Shown here: positions 50,278 through 59,237 of the stretch, piece by piece
Layout: every line of letters starts with the position of its first letter
Numbering within the stretch: the stretch's first letter is position 1
From: JACKAQ01 sp020634975 [NCBI: Calditrichia bacterium]
GTDB lineage: Bacteria; Calditrichota; Calditrichia; RBG-13-44-9
Direction of reading: 5' to 3'
DNA: 64,000 nucleotides
Assembly: GCA_020634975.1 (NCBI GenBank)
Contig: JACKAQ010000001.1
Location: forward strand, 434,001 to 498,000
The notes under the pieces: model-generated
Told to the model about the DNA's origin: nothing
Seen by the model: the letters and a program-made list of their open reading frames with translations, nothing else
The model's database searches: none
Translations under genes and position numbers: made by a program

Positions 50278-50305
50278 CGTCAACCAGAAAGCACGAAAAT
50301 ACGCA

Positions 50306-51544
50306 ATGAATTTTGAATCTTTTGTCGCCCTACGCTACTTCCGGGCGAAACGCCGCACCGGTTTTATTTCCATTATTACCTATGTTTCCGTAATCGGCGT
50401 GATGATTGGCGTGGCTGCGTTAGATATTGTTTTATCTGCATATAACGGCTTTGAATCCGAGGTTCGCAATCGGCTGATCAGCGCAGATGCCCACATCCAC
50501 CTGCGGAAATTTTACGCCAATGAAATAGAGGATTACGACGCACTCGCAGATTCGATTCGCGGTTATCCCGGCGTTTCCGGCGCATCGCCGGTGATTGTGA
50601 AGGAAAGCGTGCTCGTTTCCAAAGGCAACAACACGCCGGTGGCGGTTCGCGGTGTCGATCCCGAAACGGTTGCACAGGTGAGCATTGTTACCAACAGCAT
50701 CGTTTCCGGAAAATTTGATTTGGGTAAACAAACCGTGGAAGATCGCGAATACAACGGTATCGTCCTCGGTCGATATCTGGCGGAGCAGTTGTTTATTTTC
50801 GAACCCGGTGAAATTGTCACCTTATTTTCCATTCCCGAACAATTCAGCCTCACGCCGCGCGCCCACGCCAAACAGTTTGTCGTCACCGGTTTGAGCGAGC
50901 TTGGTTTTTACGAATACGACAAAATTCTGGCATACACCTCGCTGGAAGCCGCGCAGGATTTGTTCAAAATGCAAGGCAAAGCAACCCGCATTGATGTAAA
51001 ACTGGACAATTACGAATCCGCCCAATCCATCGCCCCAAAGCTGGAAGAACTTCTCGGCGGCTACCCGTATCTCGCCCGAACATGGTTCGATCAAAACAAA
51101 AGTTTGTATAGCTGGATGGAATACGAAAAGTGGCTGTTCACCATCATTCTCAGCTTGATCATCATGGTAGCGGCGTTCAACATCGTCAGTTCGCTGGTGA
51201 TGATTGTGATGGAAAAAACCCGCGAAATCGGCATTCTGAAAAGCATGGGCGCATCCGCACCCAAAATTATGCGCATCTTTTTATACGAAGGCATCATCAT
51301 CGGAATGCTGGGAACGGTGCTGGGCACCGCGCTGGCATACGGCATTTGCTGGGCACAGCAAACCTTTGGTTTTGTTACACTTCCGGCGGATGTTTACATC
51401 ATCGATAAACTGCCGGTGAAGATGGAAGTCTTCGATTTTGCGGTGGTTTCATTCATCGCGATGGCGCTGTGCATCCTCGCTGCGGCGTATCCGGCTTACA
51501 AAGCTTCGCGCTTAAATCCTGTGGAATCCATTCGCTATGAATAG
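50306..51544 (+). CDS. lolC: Lipoprotein-releasing ABC transporter permease (LolC/LolE type)
   Basis: This 412-residue protein has one N-terminal helix ('ISIITYVSVIGVMIGVAALD'), a large periplasmic domain and three C-terminal helices of the FtsX-like permease domain ('MEKTREIGILKSMGASAPKI', then 'LYEGIIIGMLGTVLGTALAY'). LolC/LolE lift lipoproteins out of the inner membrane for LolA. The start 'MNFESFVALRYFRAKRRTGF' is the standard LolC/E start. The ATPase gene lolD normally follows directly, but here a four-helix-bundle gene is inserted between them. Only one permease is present, so it may act as a homodimer. Confidence 0.92.
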   Translation: MNFESFVALRYFRAKRRTGFISIITYVSVIGVMIGVAALDIVLSAYNGFESEVRNRLISADAHIHLRKFYANEIEDYDALADSIRGYPGVSGASPVIVKESVLVSKGNNTPVAVRGVDPETVAQVSIVTNSIVSGKFDLGKQTVEDREYNGIVLGRYLAEQLFIFEPGEIVTLFSIPEQFSLTPRAHAKQFVVTGLSELGFYEYDKILAYTSLEAAQDLFKMQGKATRIDVKLDNYESAQSIAPKLEELLGGYPYLARTWFDQNKSLYSWMEYEKWLFTIILSLIIMVAAFNIVSSLVMIVMEKTREIGILKSMGASAPKIMRIFLYEGIIIGMLGTVLGTALAYGICWAQQTFGFVTLPADVYIIDKLPVKMEVFDFAVVSFIAMALCILAAAYPAYKASRLNPVESIRYE

Positions 51545-51550
51545 CTATTG

Positions 51551-51574
51551 GAAGGATAAAGGGTGAAGGATAAA
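51551..51574. repeat. Left AGGATAAAG-type repeat flanking the IVP gene
   Basis: Two tandem GAAGGATAAA units (51551-51574) overlap the GTG start of the IVP gene. Their complement, TTTATCCTT, is repeated in the block at 52001-52114, so the inserted gene is bracketed by inverted copies of the same short motif. Confidence 0.65.
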
Positions 51575-52000
51575 TTGGAAAACCTGATAAACTATGATAT
51601 TGTGCAAAGTAACGACAAGTGGGTTATTTCAGAAAAAAGCAGCAATTACGGACGTAATCTCAATGAGCGGTTATTCGAATTTGCCGTTCGAATTGTCAAA
51701 TTTTTACGATCAATTTCGGATTCACCGGAGAACCGGATTATCAAAAATCAACTGATAAAATCTGCCACTTCAATGGGCGCAAATTACGAAGAAGCACAGG
51801 GCAGCAATTCGAAAAAAGATTTCAGCAATAAATGTGCGATCGTTTTCAAAGAAGCACGAGAAACCAATTATTGGCTGCGTCTGCTTCAGGCAACATCAGC
51901 AGAAAACAATAAAGAATTGTCTTTTTTAATCGAAGAATCCGATGAATTAAAAAAAATCTTTGCGTCAATCATTATTAAAACCAGACCACGGGAATTCTGA
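51563..52000 (+). CDS. Four-helix-bundle protein (23S rRNA intervening-sequence protein family)
   Basis: This 145-residue helical protein matches the IVP/four-helix-bundle family: 'RLFEFAVRIVKFLRSIS', 'IIKNQLIKSATSMGANYEEA', 'FSNKCAIVFKEARETNYWLR'. These proteins were first found in insertions in 23S rRNA genes and are common as solitary, apparently mobile, genes; their function is unknown. The N-terminus (about 30 residues before the family core) is unsupported, and the GTG at 51563 sits in a repeat. It lies inside a lipoprotein-export operon and is flanked by TTTATCC repeats on both sides, which suggests it was inserted. Confidence 0.85.
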   Translation: MKDKLENLINYDIVQSNDKWVISEKSSNYGRNLNERLFEFAVRIVKFLRSISDSPENRIIKNQLIKSATSMGANYEEAQGSNSKKDFSNKCAIVFKEARETNYWLRLLQATSAENNKELSFLIEESDELKKIFASIIIKTRPREF

Positions 52001-52114
52001 TTTATCTTTTATCAATTATCCTTTATCCTTAAAAAACAATTATTTATCCGTTAGAAATTATTCTTTAACCTAAAAAAATATTTATTTATCCTTTATCAAT
52101 TATCCTTTATCCTT
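52001..52114. repeat. TTTATCC repeat block after the IVP gene
   Basis: The 119 bases between the IVP gene and lolD consist of TTTATC/TTTATCC units. A 23-base sequence is repeated exactly at 52008-52030 and 52092-52114, 84 bases apart. Confidence 0.8.
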
Positions 52115-52119
52115 TTAAA

Positions 52120-52812
52120 ATGACAATATTAGAATCCAAAAATCTCAGTAAAACCTACGACAGCGGACCGGAAAAAGTGCGCGTGTTGGAAGGCGTAAAC
52201 CTGAAAATTGCAACTGGCGAAATTGTTGCAATTATGGGGCCGTCCGGCGTCGGGAAAAGCACGCTGCTCAATTTGCTGGGCACGCTCGATCAGCCGTCCG
52301 GCGGAGCGCTGCTCATCAATGGCGAAGACGTGTTCCAGTTTAACGAGCAACGGTTGGCAAAATTCCGGAACGAGCACATCGGATTTATTTTCCAGTTTCA
52401 CTATTTGATGCCGGAATTTACCGCGCTGGAAAACGTGCTGATGCCCCGGATGATTCGCGGCAACGACTGGCACTCCGATGAACAACATGCCCGTAAGCTG
52501 TTGACAGATGTAGGGTTACAGCAACGTTTTTATCACAAGCCGAACCAGCTTTCCGGCGGTGAACAGCAGCGTGTGGCTATCGCCCGGGCGTTCATGAATC
52601 AGCCGAAACTGATTTTGGCGGACGAACCCACCGGCGATCTCGATCGTAAAAACAGCCATATTTTGTTCGACCTGATACTGGAATTGAACAGCAAATATCA
52701 CCAAACATTTGTAATCGTGACCCACGATGACGAGTTGGCGCACCGTACGCACCGCATCATCCATTTGCTGGACGGCAAAGTGGAGCGGGAAGAAATCGTT
52801 GCCAAAAATTGA
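52120..52812 (+). CDS. lolD: Lipoprotein-releasing ABC transporter ATP-binding protein
   Basis: This 230-residue ATPase has Walker A 'GPSGVGKST', the Q-loop 'GFIFQFHYLMPEFTALENVL', the signature 'LSGGEQQRVAIARA', Walker B 'LILADEPTGDLD' and the H-loop 'VIVTHDDELA'. The 'FQFHYLMPEFTALENV' loop is characteristic of LolD, which powers release of lipoproteins. It is the partner of the permease at 50306, from which it is now separated by the IVP insertion. No ribosome site is visible because the upstream sequence is all TTTATCC repeat. Confidence 0.93.
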   Translation: MTILESKNLSKTYDSGPEKVRVLEGVNLKIATGEIVAIMGPSGVGKSTLLNLLGTLDQPSGGALLINGEDVFQFNEQRLAKFRNEHIGFIFQFHYLMPEFTALENVLMPRMIRGNDWHSDEQHARKLLTDVGLQQRFYHKPNQLSGGEQQRVAIARAFMNQPKLILADEPTGDLDRKNSHILFDLILELNSKYHQTFVIVTHDDELAHRTHRIIHLLDGKVEREEIVAKN

Positions 52813-52831
52813 GTTTTTGAAGTATCTTTTT

Positions 52832-52934
52832 GCCGCAGAGACACAAATTACATTGAACGAAAACCCAACTTAAACAATTGTTTCTGTTGTATTAAAGCTA
52901 TTTTTTCCTCCGTGCCCTCTGCGCTTTTGAGGCA
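52832..52934. repeat. Imperfect palindromic intergenic repeat, copy 2
   Basis: GCCGCAGAGACAC at the left is matched by GTGCCCTCTGCGC and GAGGCA at the right, with an AT-rich middle. It shares these blocks with the repeat at 14364-14448 and fills most of the gap between lolD and recG. Confidence 0.6.
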
Positions 52935-52965
52935 TTTTTTTTGACTAAACCAACCCATCGATAAA

Positions 52966-55065
52966 ATGAGCAATTACGACCGCCAAAATCCGCTAAAAAT
53001 GTCTGCCGAATTTCTGAAAGGCGTGGGACCGGTACGGGCGGAAGCGCTGCGAACGGTCGGAATTCACACATTTGAGGATGTGCTGGAAGTTGTGCCACGC
53101 CGCTATCTCGATCGCAGCGATGTGCGCAAAATCAGCGAAATTAACGAGGATGAAACGGTTACCGTCATCGGCGATGTCTCGTTCAAACAGCTCATCGAAC
53201 GCGGCAAAAAACGGCTGACCGTGCGTATTTACGACGGCACGGGCATTCTGGAAGCCGTGTGGTTCAATCAACCGCGATTGTTCAGCAAAATGTTCCACGA
53301 AGGGCAAACCGTCGCGTTTTCCGGCAAGGTTGGGCGATACAAATACTGGCAAATTATCCACCCGGATTTTGACGTGATCAGCGATCAAAAAGAGCCGCTG
53401 AATACCGGGCAACTTATTCCGCTCTATCCGTCCACTGCAGATCTCAAAAAAGCGTGGATCAGCAATTACGTGTTCCGCAAAATTCTGTTTTTGGCGTTCA
53501 AAAAATATGGGCACCAGATTCCCGAAACGCTGCCGCAATCGCTCATCCGGCAGTATTTGTTATTTTCCCGGTCGGACGCTTTCCGGCAGATGCATTTTCC
53601 GGATTCGCACGAAGCCCTTCATCAGGTTGAACGGCGATTTAAGTATGAGGAATTATTCTACTTACAGCTGCTGATGGCGTTGCGAAAACACTTCTACCAA
53701 TCACCGGCAATCGGGTTGAAAATTCCCGTGAACGATACGGCGTTTGCCAGCCTGAAAAACCTGCTGCCGTTCCAATTGACAGGCGCACAGGAACGCGTGC
53801 TCGGCGAGATTCGCAACGATGTGCAAAGCGGATTGCCGATGAACCGACTGGTGCAGGGCGATGTCGGCTCCGGCAAAACCGCGGTCGCGATGCTGGCGAT
53901 GCAAATGGTTATCTCCGCCGGATATCAGGCGGCAATTATGGCACCGACGGAAATTCTGGCGCAGCAGCATTTTGCGAACATATCTAATTTATTAAAAAAC
54001 AGTGGGATACGAGTCAACTTGCTCATCGGCAGCTTGTCTGAAAAAGAGAAAAAAGCGGTGCATCGCCGCATCGCCGAAGGCAAGGTTGACCTGATTGTGG
54101 GCACGCACGCACTCATCCAGGAAAAGGTAATTTTCGAAAATCTGGGCATGGTGGTAATCGACGAGCAGCACCGTTTTGGCGTGATGCAACGCGGCGATCT
54201 CATCGAAAAAGGGAAAACGCCGCACGTGCTGGTGATGACCGCAACGCCCATTCCCCGCACGCTCGCGCTCACGATTTACGGCGATCTCGATGTGTCGGTG
54301 ATCGATGAGTTGCCGCCGGGACGCCATCCGGTGAAAACCTTTCACCGCGAGGAAGACCGGCTGCCGCTGATCTGGGATTTTCTGCGTCAGCACATCGAAA
54401 AAGGTGAGCAGGCATATATCGTTTATCCGCTGGTGGAGGAATCTGAAAAGCTGGATCTCAAAGCCGCAACCGAAACATATCAGCACCTCCAAGCTGATGT
54501 TTTTCCTGAAGTTAAGATGGCATTGATTCACGGTCGCCAAAAAGCGCCGGAAAAAGAAAAAATCATGAACGATTTCAAAAACGGGCGAACCCAAATTCTG
54601 GTTTCAACAACGGTTATCGAAGTTGGTGTGGACGTGCCAAACGCCACCATTATGGTCATCGAACACGCCGACCGTTTCGGGCTGAGCCAGTTGCACCAGT
54701 TGCGCGGGCGCGTCGGGCGCGGTAAAAATGAATCGTTTTGCATTTTGGTGACAGCCAAAGATATCAGCGATATCGCCGGCGAGCGAATGGGCGTGATGAG
54801 CCAAACCAATGACGGATTTGTGATCGCGGAGGAAGATTTGCGGCTGCGCGGCAGCGGTGAATTTTTCGGCACTCGACAGAGCGGCATGCCCGATCTGAAA
54901 TTCGCCAATTTGCTGACCGATCAAAAAATTATCGAAATCGCCCGGAAAGATGCGTTCGCAATTGTCCAGCGCGATCCGCATTTGCGGCTGCCGGAAAACG
55001 AAATTATCCGGGAACGCTTCAAAGATAAGTTTGTTGATAAATTCCAGATGCCCAATATTGCCTGA
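52966..55065 (+). CDS. recG: ATP-dependent DNA helicase RecG
   Basis: This 699-residue helicase rescues stalled replication forks and branch-migrates Holliday junctions. The N-terminal wedge/OB domain ('FLKGVGPVRAEALRTVGIHT', 'VTVIGDVSFKQLIERGKKRL') precedes the helicase domains: 'RLVQGDVGSGKTAVAMLAMQ' (motif I), 'MAPTEILAQQHF' (Ia), 'VVIDEQHRFGVMQR' (II, DEQH), 'VMTATPIPRTLALTIYGDLD' (III) and 'QLRGRVGRG' (VI). The C-terminal RecG wedge-helix 'GSGEFFGTRQSGMPDLKFAN' is intact. Full length, no anomaly. Confidence 0.98.
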   Translation: MSNYDRQNPLKMSAEFLKGVGPVRAEALRTVGIHTFEDVLEVVPRRYLDRSDVRKISEINEDETVTVIGDVSFKQLIERGKKRLTVRIYDGTGILEAVWFNQPRLFSKMFHEGQTVAFSGKVGRYKYWQIIHPDFDVISDQKEPLNTGQLIPLYPSTADLKKAWISNYVFRKILFLAFKKYGHQIPETLPQSLIRQYLLFSRSDAFRQMHFPDSHEALHQVERRFKYEELFYLQLLMALRKHFYQSPAIGLKIPVNDTAFASLKNLLPFQLTGAQERVLGEIRNDVQSGLPMNRLVQGDVGSGKTAVAMLAMQMVISAGYQAAIMAPTEILAQQHFANISNLLKNSGIRVNLLIGSLSEKEKKAVHRRIAEGKVDLIVGTHALIQEKVIFENLGMVVIDEQHRFGVMQRGDLIEKGKTPHVLVMTATPIPRTLALTIYGDLDVSVIDELPPGRHPVKTFHREEDRLPLIWDFLRQHIEKGEQAYIVYPLVEESEKLDLKAATETYQHLQADVFPEVKMALIHGRQKAPEKEKIMNDFKNGRTQILVSTTVIEVGVDVPNATIMVIEHADRFGLSQLHQLRGRVGRGKNESFCILVTAKDISDIAGERMGVMSQTNDGFVIAEEDLRLRGSGEFFGTRQSGMPDLKFANLLTDQKIIEIARKDAFAIVQRDPHLRLPENEIIRERFKDKFVDKFQMPNIA

Positions 55066-55103
55066 GGCTGGCAACTAATCCCGTTTCCAAATTTCAATTT
55101 TAT

Positions 55104-56225
55104 ATGTGGTTCGCTGTAAATATGTCAATAATTGTTTTGCGGCCGTTTTTTATCCTTATCGGGACAACTATATTTTTCTTTGCCAACATTTTTGCGCAGG
55201 AAACTCCTCCGGAAACTTATTTTTATCACGGAAAAAATTACGGCTCCGAGGCTGTTTTTAATCCACTTACGACCATTGTAAACGGTGGATTCGGCATTCT
55301 GCAAATCAGCAATCGCTCCAACGATTTATCGACAGTGGATTTTGGTCACGGACTGAAAAATGTTACCTACAATCTCTCCCACCCGCTCGCTGTTATCAAT
55401 CAGTACGGCTGGTCAAATTTTTTGAAACGGGAAGTCATCCCGACCAGTTTTCAGCTCAAAAATGCCCAATATTTTCCCAATTATTACAATCACCTGATTG
55501 GCGGCGGCTTCACCTACCGGGAGTTTGTCGATTGGTATAAATTCCACAATTTTCCGTACGCAAAAATGTGGGCGGTCACCTCGTGGTTTGGCTATCATTT
55601 GTTGAATGAAGTGGTGGAAAACAACCAATATTCCGGCCCGAATATCGATCCCATTGCGGATATTTACATTTTTAATACTGCGGGATTGCTGCTTTTTTCG
55701 TTCGATGGCGTCGCCCGATTTTTCGCAAATACGCTCAGCATGCGCGATTGGTCATTTATGCCGGCATACGATTTTCAGCTCAACACCCTCGAAAACAACG
55801 GGCAAAATTACATGGTTCGCTACCGGCTCCCGTTTTTGAAACGCTGGAGTTTGATGTATCATTGGGGCGTTCACGGCATGTACGGGCTGACATATCACCG
55901 GGAAAACGGGCAAAATTTCAGCGTTGCCGGCGGGCTCGTGGTGAAAGATTTGGTGGATACCAACAGCGAAACCGGCGTCCGCGAACTAACCGCAACCCTG
56001 GTTTGGACGGGCGGATTGTTTTACGATCTCAATAATTCGCTGATGACATCACTGATTTTATCCGGCACAAAAGGCTACAAAGCGCGGCTGAATGTGTATC
56101 CCGGAAATTTTAGTTTCGGGCGATTTTCACCGGGATTTTTCCTGAATTTGCGCAAAGACAACCAACTGGTTTTCGGGATTCATTTCGCTGCGATTCCGGT
56201 CGGATTTGGGCGACGGGCAAAATAA
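55104..56225 (+). CDS. Unrecognised exported envelope protein
   Basis: This 373-residue protein has an N-terminal signal sequence (about 8-35, ending near 'FFANIFAQ') and a mature part rich in aromatic residues and beta-type segments. Motifs include 'YNHLIGGGFTYREFVDWYKF', 'WFGYHLLNEVVENNQYSGPN', 'DPIADIYIFNTAGLLLFSFD' and a C-terminal 'VYPGNFSFGRFSPGFFLNLR'. The composition suggests an outer-membrane or outer-membrane-associated protein, loosely like DUF3943-type proteins, but I cannot assign a family. ATGs at 55104 and 55122 are both possible, with no clear ribosome site. It sits 39 bases after recG. Confidence 0.65.
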   Translation: MWFAVNMSIIVLRPFFILIGTTIFFFANIFAQETPPETYFYHGKNYGSEAVFNPLTTIVNGGFGILQISNRSNDLSTVDFGHGLKNVTYNLSHPLAVINQYGWSNFLKREVIPTSFQLKNAQYFPNYYNHLIGGGFTYREFVDWYKFHNFPYAKMWAVTSWFGYHLLNEVVENNQYSGPNIDPIADIYIFNTAGLLLFSFDGVARFFANTLSMRDWSFMPAYDFQLNTLENNGQNYMVRYRLPFLKRWSLMYHWGVHGMYGLTYHRENGQNFSVAGGLVVKDLVDTNSETGVRELTATLVWTGGLFYDLNNSLMTSLILSGTKGYKARLNVYPGNFSFGRFSPGFFLNLRKDNQLVFGIHFAAIPVGFGRRAK

Positions 56226-56306
56226 TAAAAAAACGCAATTCGCATATTTTTTTGATTAAATTAGGTGTTTTACGAATATTTATCAACTGATATCTTTATT
56301 ATAAAC

Positions 56307-56771
56307 ATGAACTTACACCCAACAATTGTTAACATCACCATATTTGTTCTGGCTGCCGGAATATTACTGGAATTGCTGTATTTTTTCACCAAAAATCTGC
56401 AGTTCAAAAAATATGGCGGCATTTTGATGATCGCCGGCGCTGTGTTTGCGGCGTTTTCCGTCTTTAGCGGATTGCGGGCATTTTCAATTGTGGAAATTCC
56501 CCGCGAAGCGCTGCCGACGGTAGAAACGCACCGCGTTTCCGGGCTGATCACGCTGGCGCTGATCGCCGTTGCGATGGTTTTGCGATTTGCAGCCGGACGA
56601 ATACGCACGCTCGAAAAACCGCTGCGTTGGCTGTATGCGGCAATGCTCATCGCGATTGCAGCGATGCTGTTCCGCACCGGCAGCATCGGCGGCGATATGG
56701 CTTACAAATACCAATTACGCCACGATGAACCCGCGAAAACACCTGCCCAAAAACCCGGATTTGATGAATGA
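56307..56771 (+). CDS. DUF2231-like small membrane protein
   Basis: This 154-residue protein has four predicted transmembrane helices. The first segment 'NLHPTIVNITIFVLAAGILL' and a later 'PTVETHRVSGLITLALIAVA' and 'GGDMAYKYQL' carry the conserved His and Gly features of DUF2231, thought to bind haem in some members. The ATG at 56307 is preferred; the upstream GTG frame to 56265 adds 14 residues without support. Its stop overlaps the ABC transporter ATG by four bases (ATGA), so the two are translationally coupled. Confidence 0.72.
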   Translation: MNLHPTIVNITIFVLAAGILLELLYFFTKNLQFKKYGGILMIAGAVFAAFSVFSGLRAFSIVEIPREALPTVETHRVSGLITLALIAVAMVLRFAAGRIRTLEKPLRWLYAAMLIAIAAMLFRTGSIGGDMAYKYQLRHDEPAKTPAQKPGFDE

Positions 56772-58546
56772 CGCGCCCCCTCAAAAACAGCAGTGATCCC
56801 AAAAAGCGCCCGAAATTATCGCTGCCGATGGTGAAATACGCCTTTCGCACCATCGTTTGGCCACGACGCTGGCGCATGTTTGGCGGACTGATTTTTATTT
56901 CAATCAATCGTGCGGCGGGTCTGGTTTTGCCCGGATCGTCCAAATATTTGCTGGACGAAATTATCGGGAATAACCGCCCGGACATGCTGTTTTGGCTGGT
57001 TGCCGCCGTTGCCGGCGCTGAATTATTGAAAGCCGGAACCAGTATTTCGCTCATTTATTTGCTGCGGATTGAGGCGCAACACCTCATCAAACAATTGCGG
57101 GAACGGATGCAGCAACACATTATTTATCTCAAAAGCCGCTTTTTTGACGAACACAGCAGCGGATCGCTGGTGTCGCGAATCATGTCTGATGTGGATGGCG
57201 TGCGTTTTTTAGTCGGCACCGGATTGGTCAATTTTATCGGCAGCATCATCACGGCGGTGCTGGCGTTTGTGGTGCTCATCCGGCTGAACGCCGCGCTCAC
57301 ATTTTACACCCTCGCCCCGATGGCGCTGGCCGGAATTGTTGTCTGGCGAATGGTGCGCTTTCTTCGCCCCACATTCCGGGAGCGTCGCAAAATCAACGCG
57401 GAGGTTTCCGGACGGCTGACAGAATCGCTCGGCGGCATTCGCATCATAAAAGCGTTCAACGCGGAACCTGCTGAAATTAATGTATTTAGCGATGGCACCG
57501 GACGCATTTTCCAGAACGTCCGCAAAACCATTTTGGGATTCGGCTACGGCGAATTGCTGATGTCAATTTTGATGAGCATTGTCGGTTTGGTGGTGATGGG
57601 AATGGGCGGCAGCAGCATTCTCGCCGGCGAAATGACCCTCGGTGATTTTGTGGCATTTTCGCTGTTTCTGGTGTATCTGATCGGTCCGATTGCCCAGCTC
57701 GCGGGCATCAGCAACGAGATCACCGACGCGTTTGCGGGGCTCGACCGGATGGAAGAAATTCTGAACATCGAGCCTGAGGGATCGGAGCCGGAGCGCACGG
57801 TGGAACTGGGCAATATTCAGGGAAACGTGGATTTTCACAACGTCCGTTTTTCGTATGAAAAAGATGTGGAAGTCATTAAAAATATGAGCTTTAGCGCGCC
57901 GGCCGGAACCGTCACTGCGCTGGTTGGGCCATCCGGTTCCGGCAAAAGCACGATGGCAGGTTTGGTGTCCGCTTTTCTCACTCCGGACAGCGGAACGGTG
58001 ACCGTGGACGGCATCGATTTGAGCACGGTGAAATTACCCAGCTATCGATCCAATTTGGGCGTTGTGCTGCAGGACGATTTTCTGTTCGAAGGCACCATTC
58101 GCGAGAACATCCGCTTCGGCAATCCCGACGCAAGCGACGCGCAACTGAACGACGCGGTGAAAGCGGCGCACGTGCTGGAATTTGTGGAGCGTTTTGAAAA
58201 AGGGCTGGATACCATCGTTGGGGAACGCGGGGTGAAACTTTCCGGCGGACAGCGCCAGCGCGTCGCGATTGCCCGGGCGATTCTGGCTGACCCAAAAATT
58301 CTGATTTTGGACGAAGCCACCTCAAATCTCGACGCGGAAAGCGAAGCGGTGATTCAGGATAGCCTCGCCAATCTGATGCGCGGACGCACCACTTTTGTGA
58401 TTGCCCATCGCCTCAGCACCATTCGCAGCGCCGACCAGATTTTGGTGATCGACGGCGGGGAAATTGTCGAACGCGGCGCACACGATGAACTGATGCAAAA
58501 TGAAAACCGCTATTTTCAGCTGTACACCCGGCAGGCACGAATTTAA
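56768..58546 (+). CDS. MsbA-like ABC exporter (fused permease/ATPase)
   Basis: This 592-residue half-transporter has six transmembrane helices (about 40-330) followed by an ATPase domain with Walker A 'GPSGSGKST', signature 'LSGGQRQRVAIARAIL', Walker B 'LILDEATSNLD' and H-loop 'FVIAHRLSTI'. It resembles lipid/drug exporters of the MsbA/ABCB type, which flip lipid A or other amphiphiles outward. It is translationally coupled to the DUF2231 protein and its stop overlaps the convergent VapC gene by four bases. The substrate is not determinable here. Confidence 0.9.
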   Translation: MTRPLKNSSDPKKRPKLSLPMVKYAFRTIVWPRRWRMFGGLIFISINRAAGLVLPGSSKYLLDEIIGNNRPDMLFWLVAAVAGAELLKAGTSISLIYLLRIEAQHLIKQLRERMQQHIIYLKSRFFDEHSSGSLVSRIMSDVDGVRFLVGTGLVNFIGSIITAVLAFVVLIRLNAALTFYTLAPMALAGIVVWRMVRFLRPTFRERRKINAEVSGRLTESLGGIRIIKAFNAEPAEINVFSDGTGRIFQNVRKTILGFGYGELLMSILMSIVGLVVMGMGGSSILAGEMTLGDFVAFSLFLVYLIGPIAQLAGISNEITDAFAGLDRMEEILNIEPEGSEPERTVELGNIQGNVDFHNVRFSYEKDVEVIKNMSFSAPAGTVTALVGPSGSGKSTMAGLVSAFLTPDSGTVTVDGIDLSTVKLPSYRSNLGVVLQDDFLFEGTIRENIRFGNPDASDAQLNDAVKAAHVLEFVERFEKGLDTIVGERGVKLSGGQRQRVAIARAILADPKILILDEATSNLDAESEAVIQDSLANLMRGRTTFVIAHRLSTIRSADQILVIDGGEIVERGAHDELMQNENRYFQLYTRQARI

Positions 58547-58944
58547 ATCAACCGGAATAAATCGCTTTGCCCCGCCTGCTGATCAAATGTGGCGGTTTGT
58601 TCGCAGCCTGCCGATTTGTTAATGGTTCCAATTATAAAATCTGAAAAATCAGCAGAGCCGGTTTTAAATCTGTGAAGCGCTTCCCAGGCTATTTGAGGCT
58701 CTTCAACCATCAGTTCAGATGTTCGTAAAATTGTTTCCAACACATTGATTATATTTGATTTGGAATATCCGTATGCACGCCGCAGCACCCACACAATTTC
58801 ACACATAACAACCATCGAAATAAATCCCGGCGCCTCCTCCGAGCAGTGATTTTTGAGAAAATCGGTTGCTCTTTTCGATTGCTCCGGATCGTCCTGTACG
58901 ATAAATCGAATCAGCACATTGGTATCGATGCCGTAACGAATCAC
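58543..58944 (-). CDS. PIN-domain toxin (VapC-like)
   Basis: This 133-residue protein is a PIN-domain ribonuclease: the first acidic residue is in 'GIDTNVLIRF', further ones in 'MVVMCEIVWVLRRA' and 'ADFSDFIIGTINKSAG', and the last in 'TATFDQQAG'. VapC toxins cleave specific RNAs, often tRNA, until bound by their antitoxin. The GTG start overlaps the stop of the antitoxin gene (GTGA) and AAGGAG stands seven bases before it. All four acidic positions are present, so the toxin should be functional. Confidence 0.92.
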   Translation of the reverse strand: MIRYGIDTNVLIRFIVQDDPEQSKRATDFLKNHCSEEAPGFISMVVMCEIVWVLRRAYGYSKSNIINVLETILRTSELMVEEPQIAWEALHRFKTGSADFSDFIIGTINKSAGCEQTATFDQQAGQSDLFRLI

Positions 58945-59177
58945 TGTCCAGCTCCTTCATTTTCGATCGCGGCGTTCATCTCCGATAAACTGACGGGGTT
59001 AGCGGGCGGTGTAAGCATCCCCTGTAAATCAGACAGGTGAAAAATCACCGGCGTAATTTCAATTTTTCCATCCGAATTGATTTCAAATTGAATTTTATCA
59101 CCCGTTTTGAGATGCAGTTTTTCGCGAACTTTTTTAGGCAGGGTTATTTGCCCTTTGCTGGTTATTTTGGCAATCAT
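58941..59177 (-). CDS. AbrB/MazE-type antitoxin (VapB-like)
   Basis: This 78-residue protein has an N-terminal swapped-hairpin AbrB DNA-binding domain ('IAKITSKGQITLPKKVREKL', 'TGDKIQFEINSDGKIEITPV') and a short tail that likely wraps the PIN toxin. It should repress its own operon and neutralise the toxin. The ATG at 59177 follows AAGGA by six bases; the longer frame to 59237 is unlikely. Confidence 0.9.
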   Translation of the reverse strand: MIAKITSKGQITLPKKVREKLHLKTGDKIQFEINSDGKIEITPVIFHLSDLQGMLTPPANPVSLSEMNAAIENEGAGQ

Positions 59178-59237
59178 TTGTATTCCTTTCAATTCCTTAC
59201 AAAAAGGTAAGGAATTTTCGTGCCGATTACAACTCAT

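Noticed and set aside
52001-52114. TTTATCC units as a possible CRISPR or iteron origin
   Set aside because: The units are short, irregularly spaced and AT-rich, without unique spacers, DnaA boxes or an adjacent replication gene.
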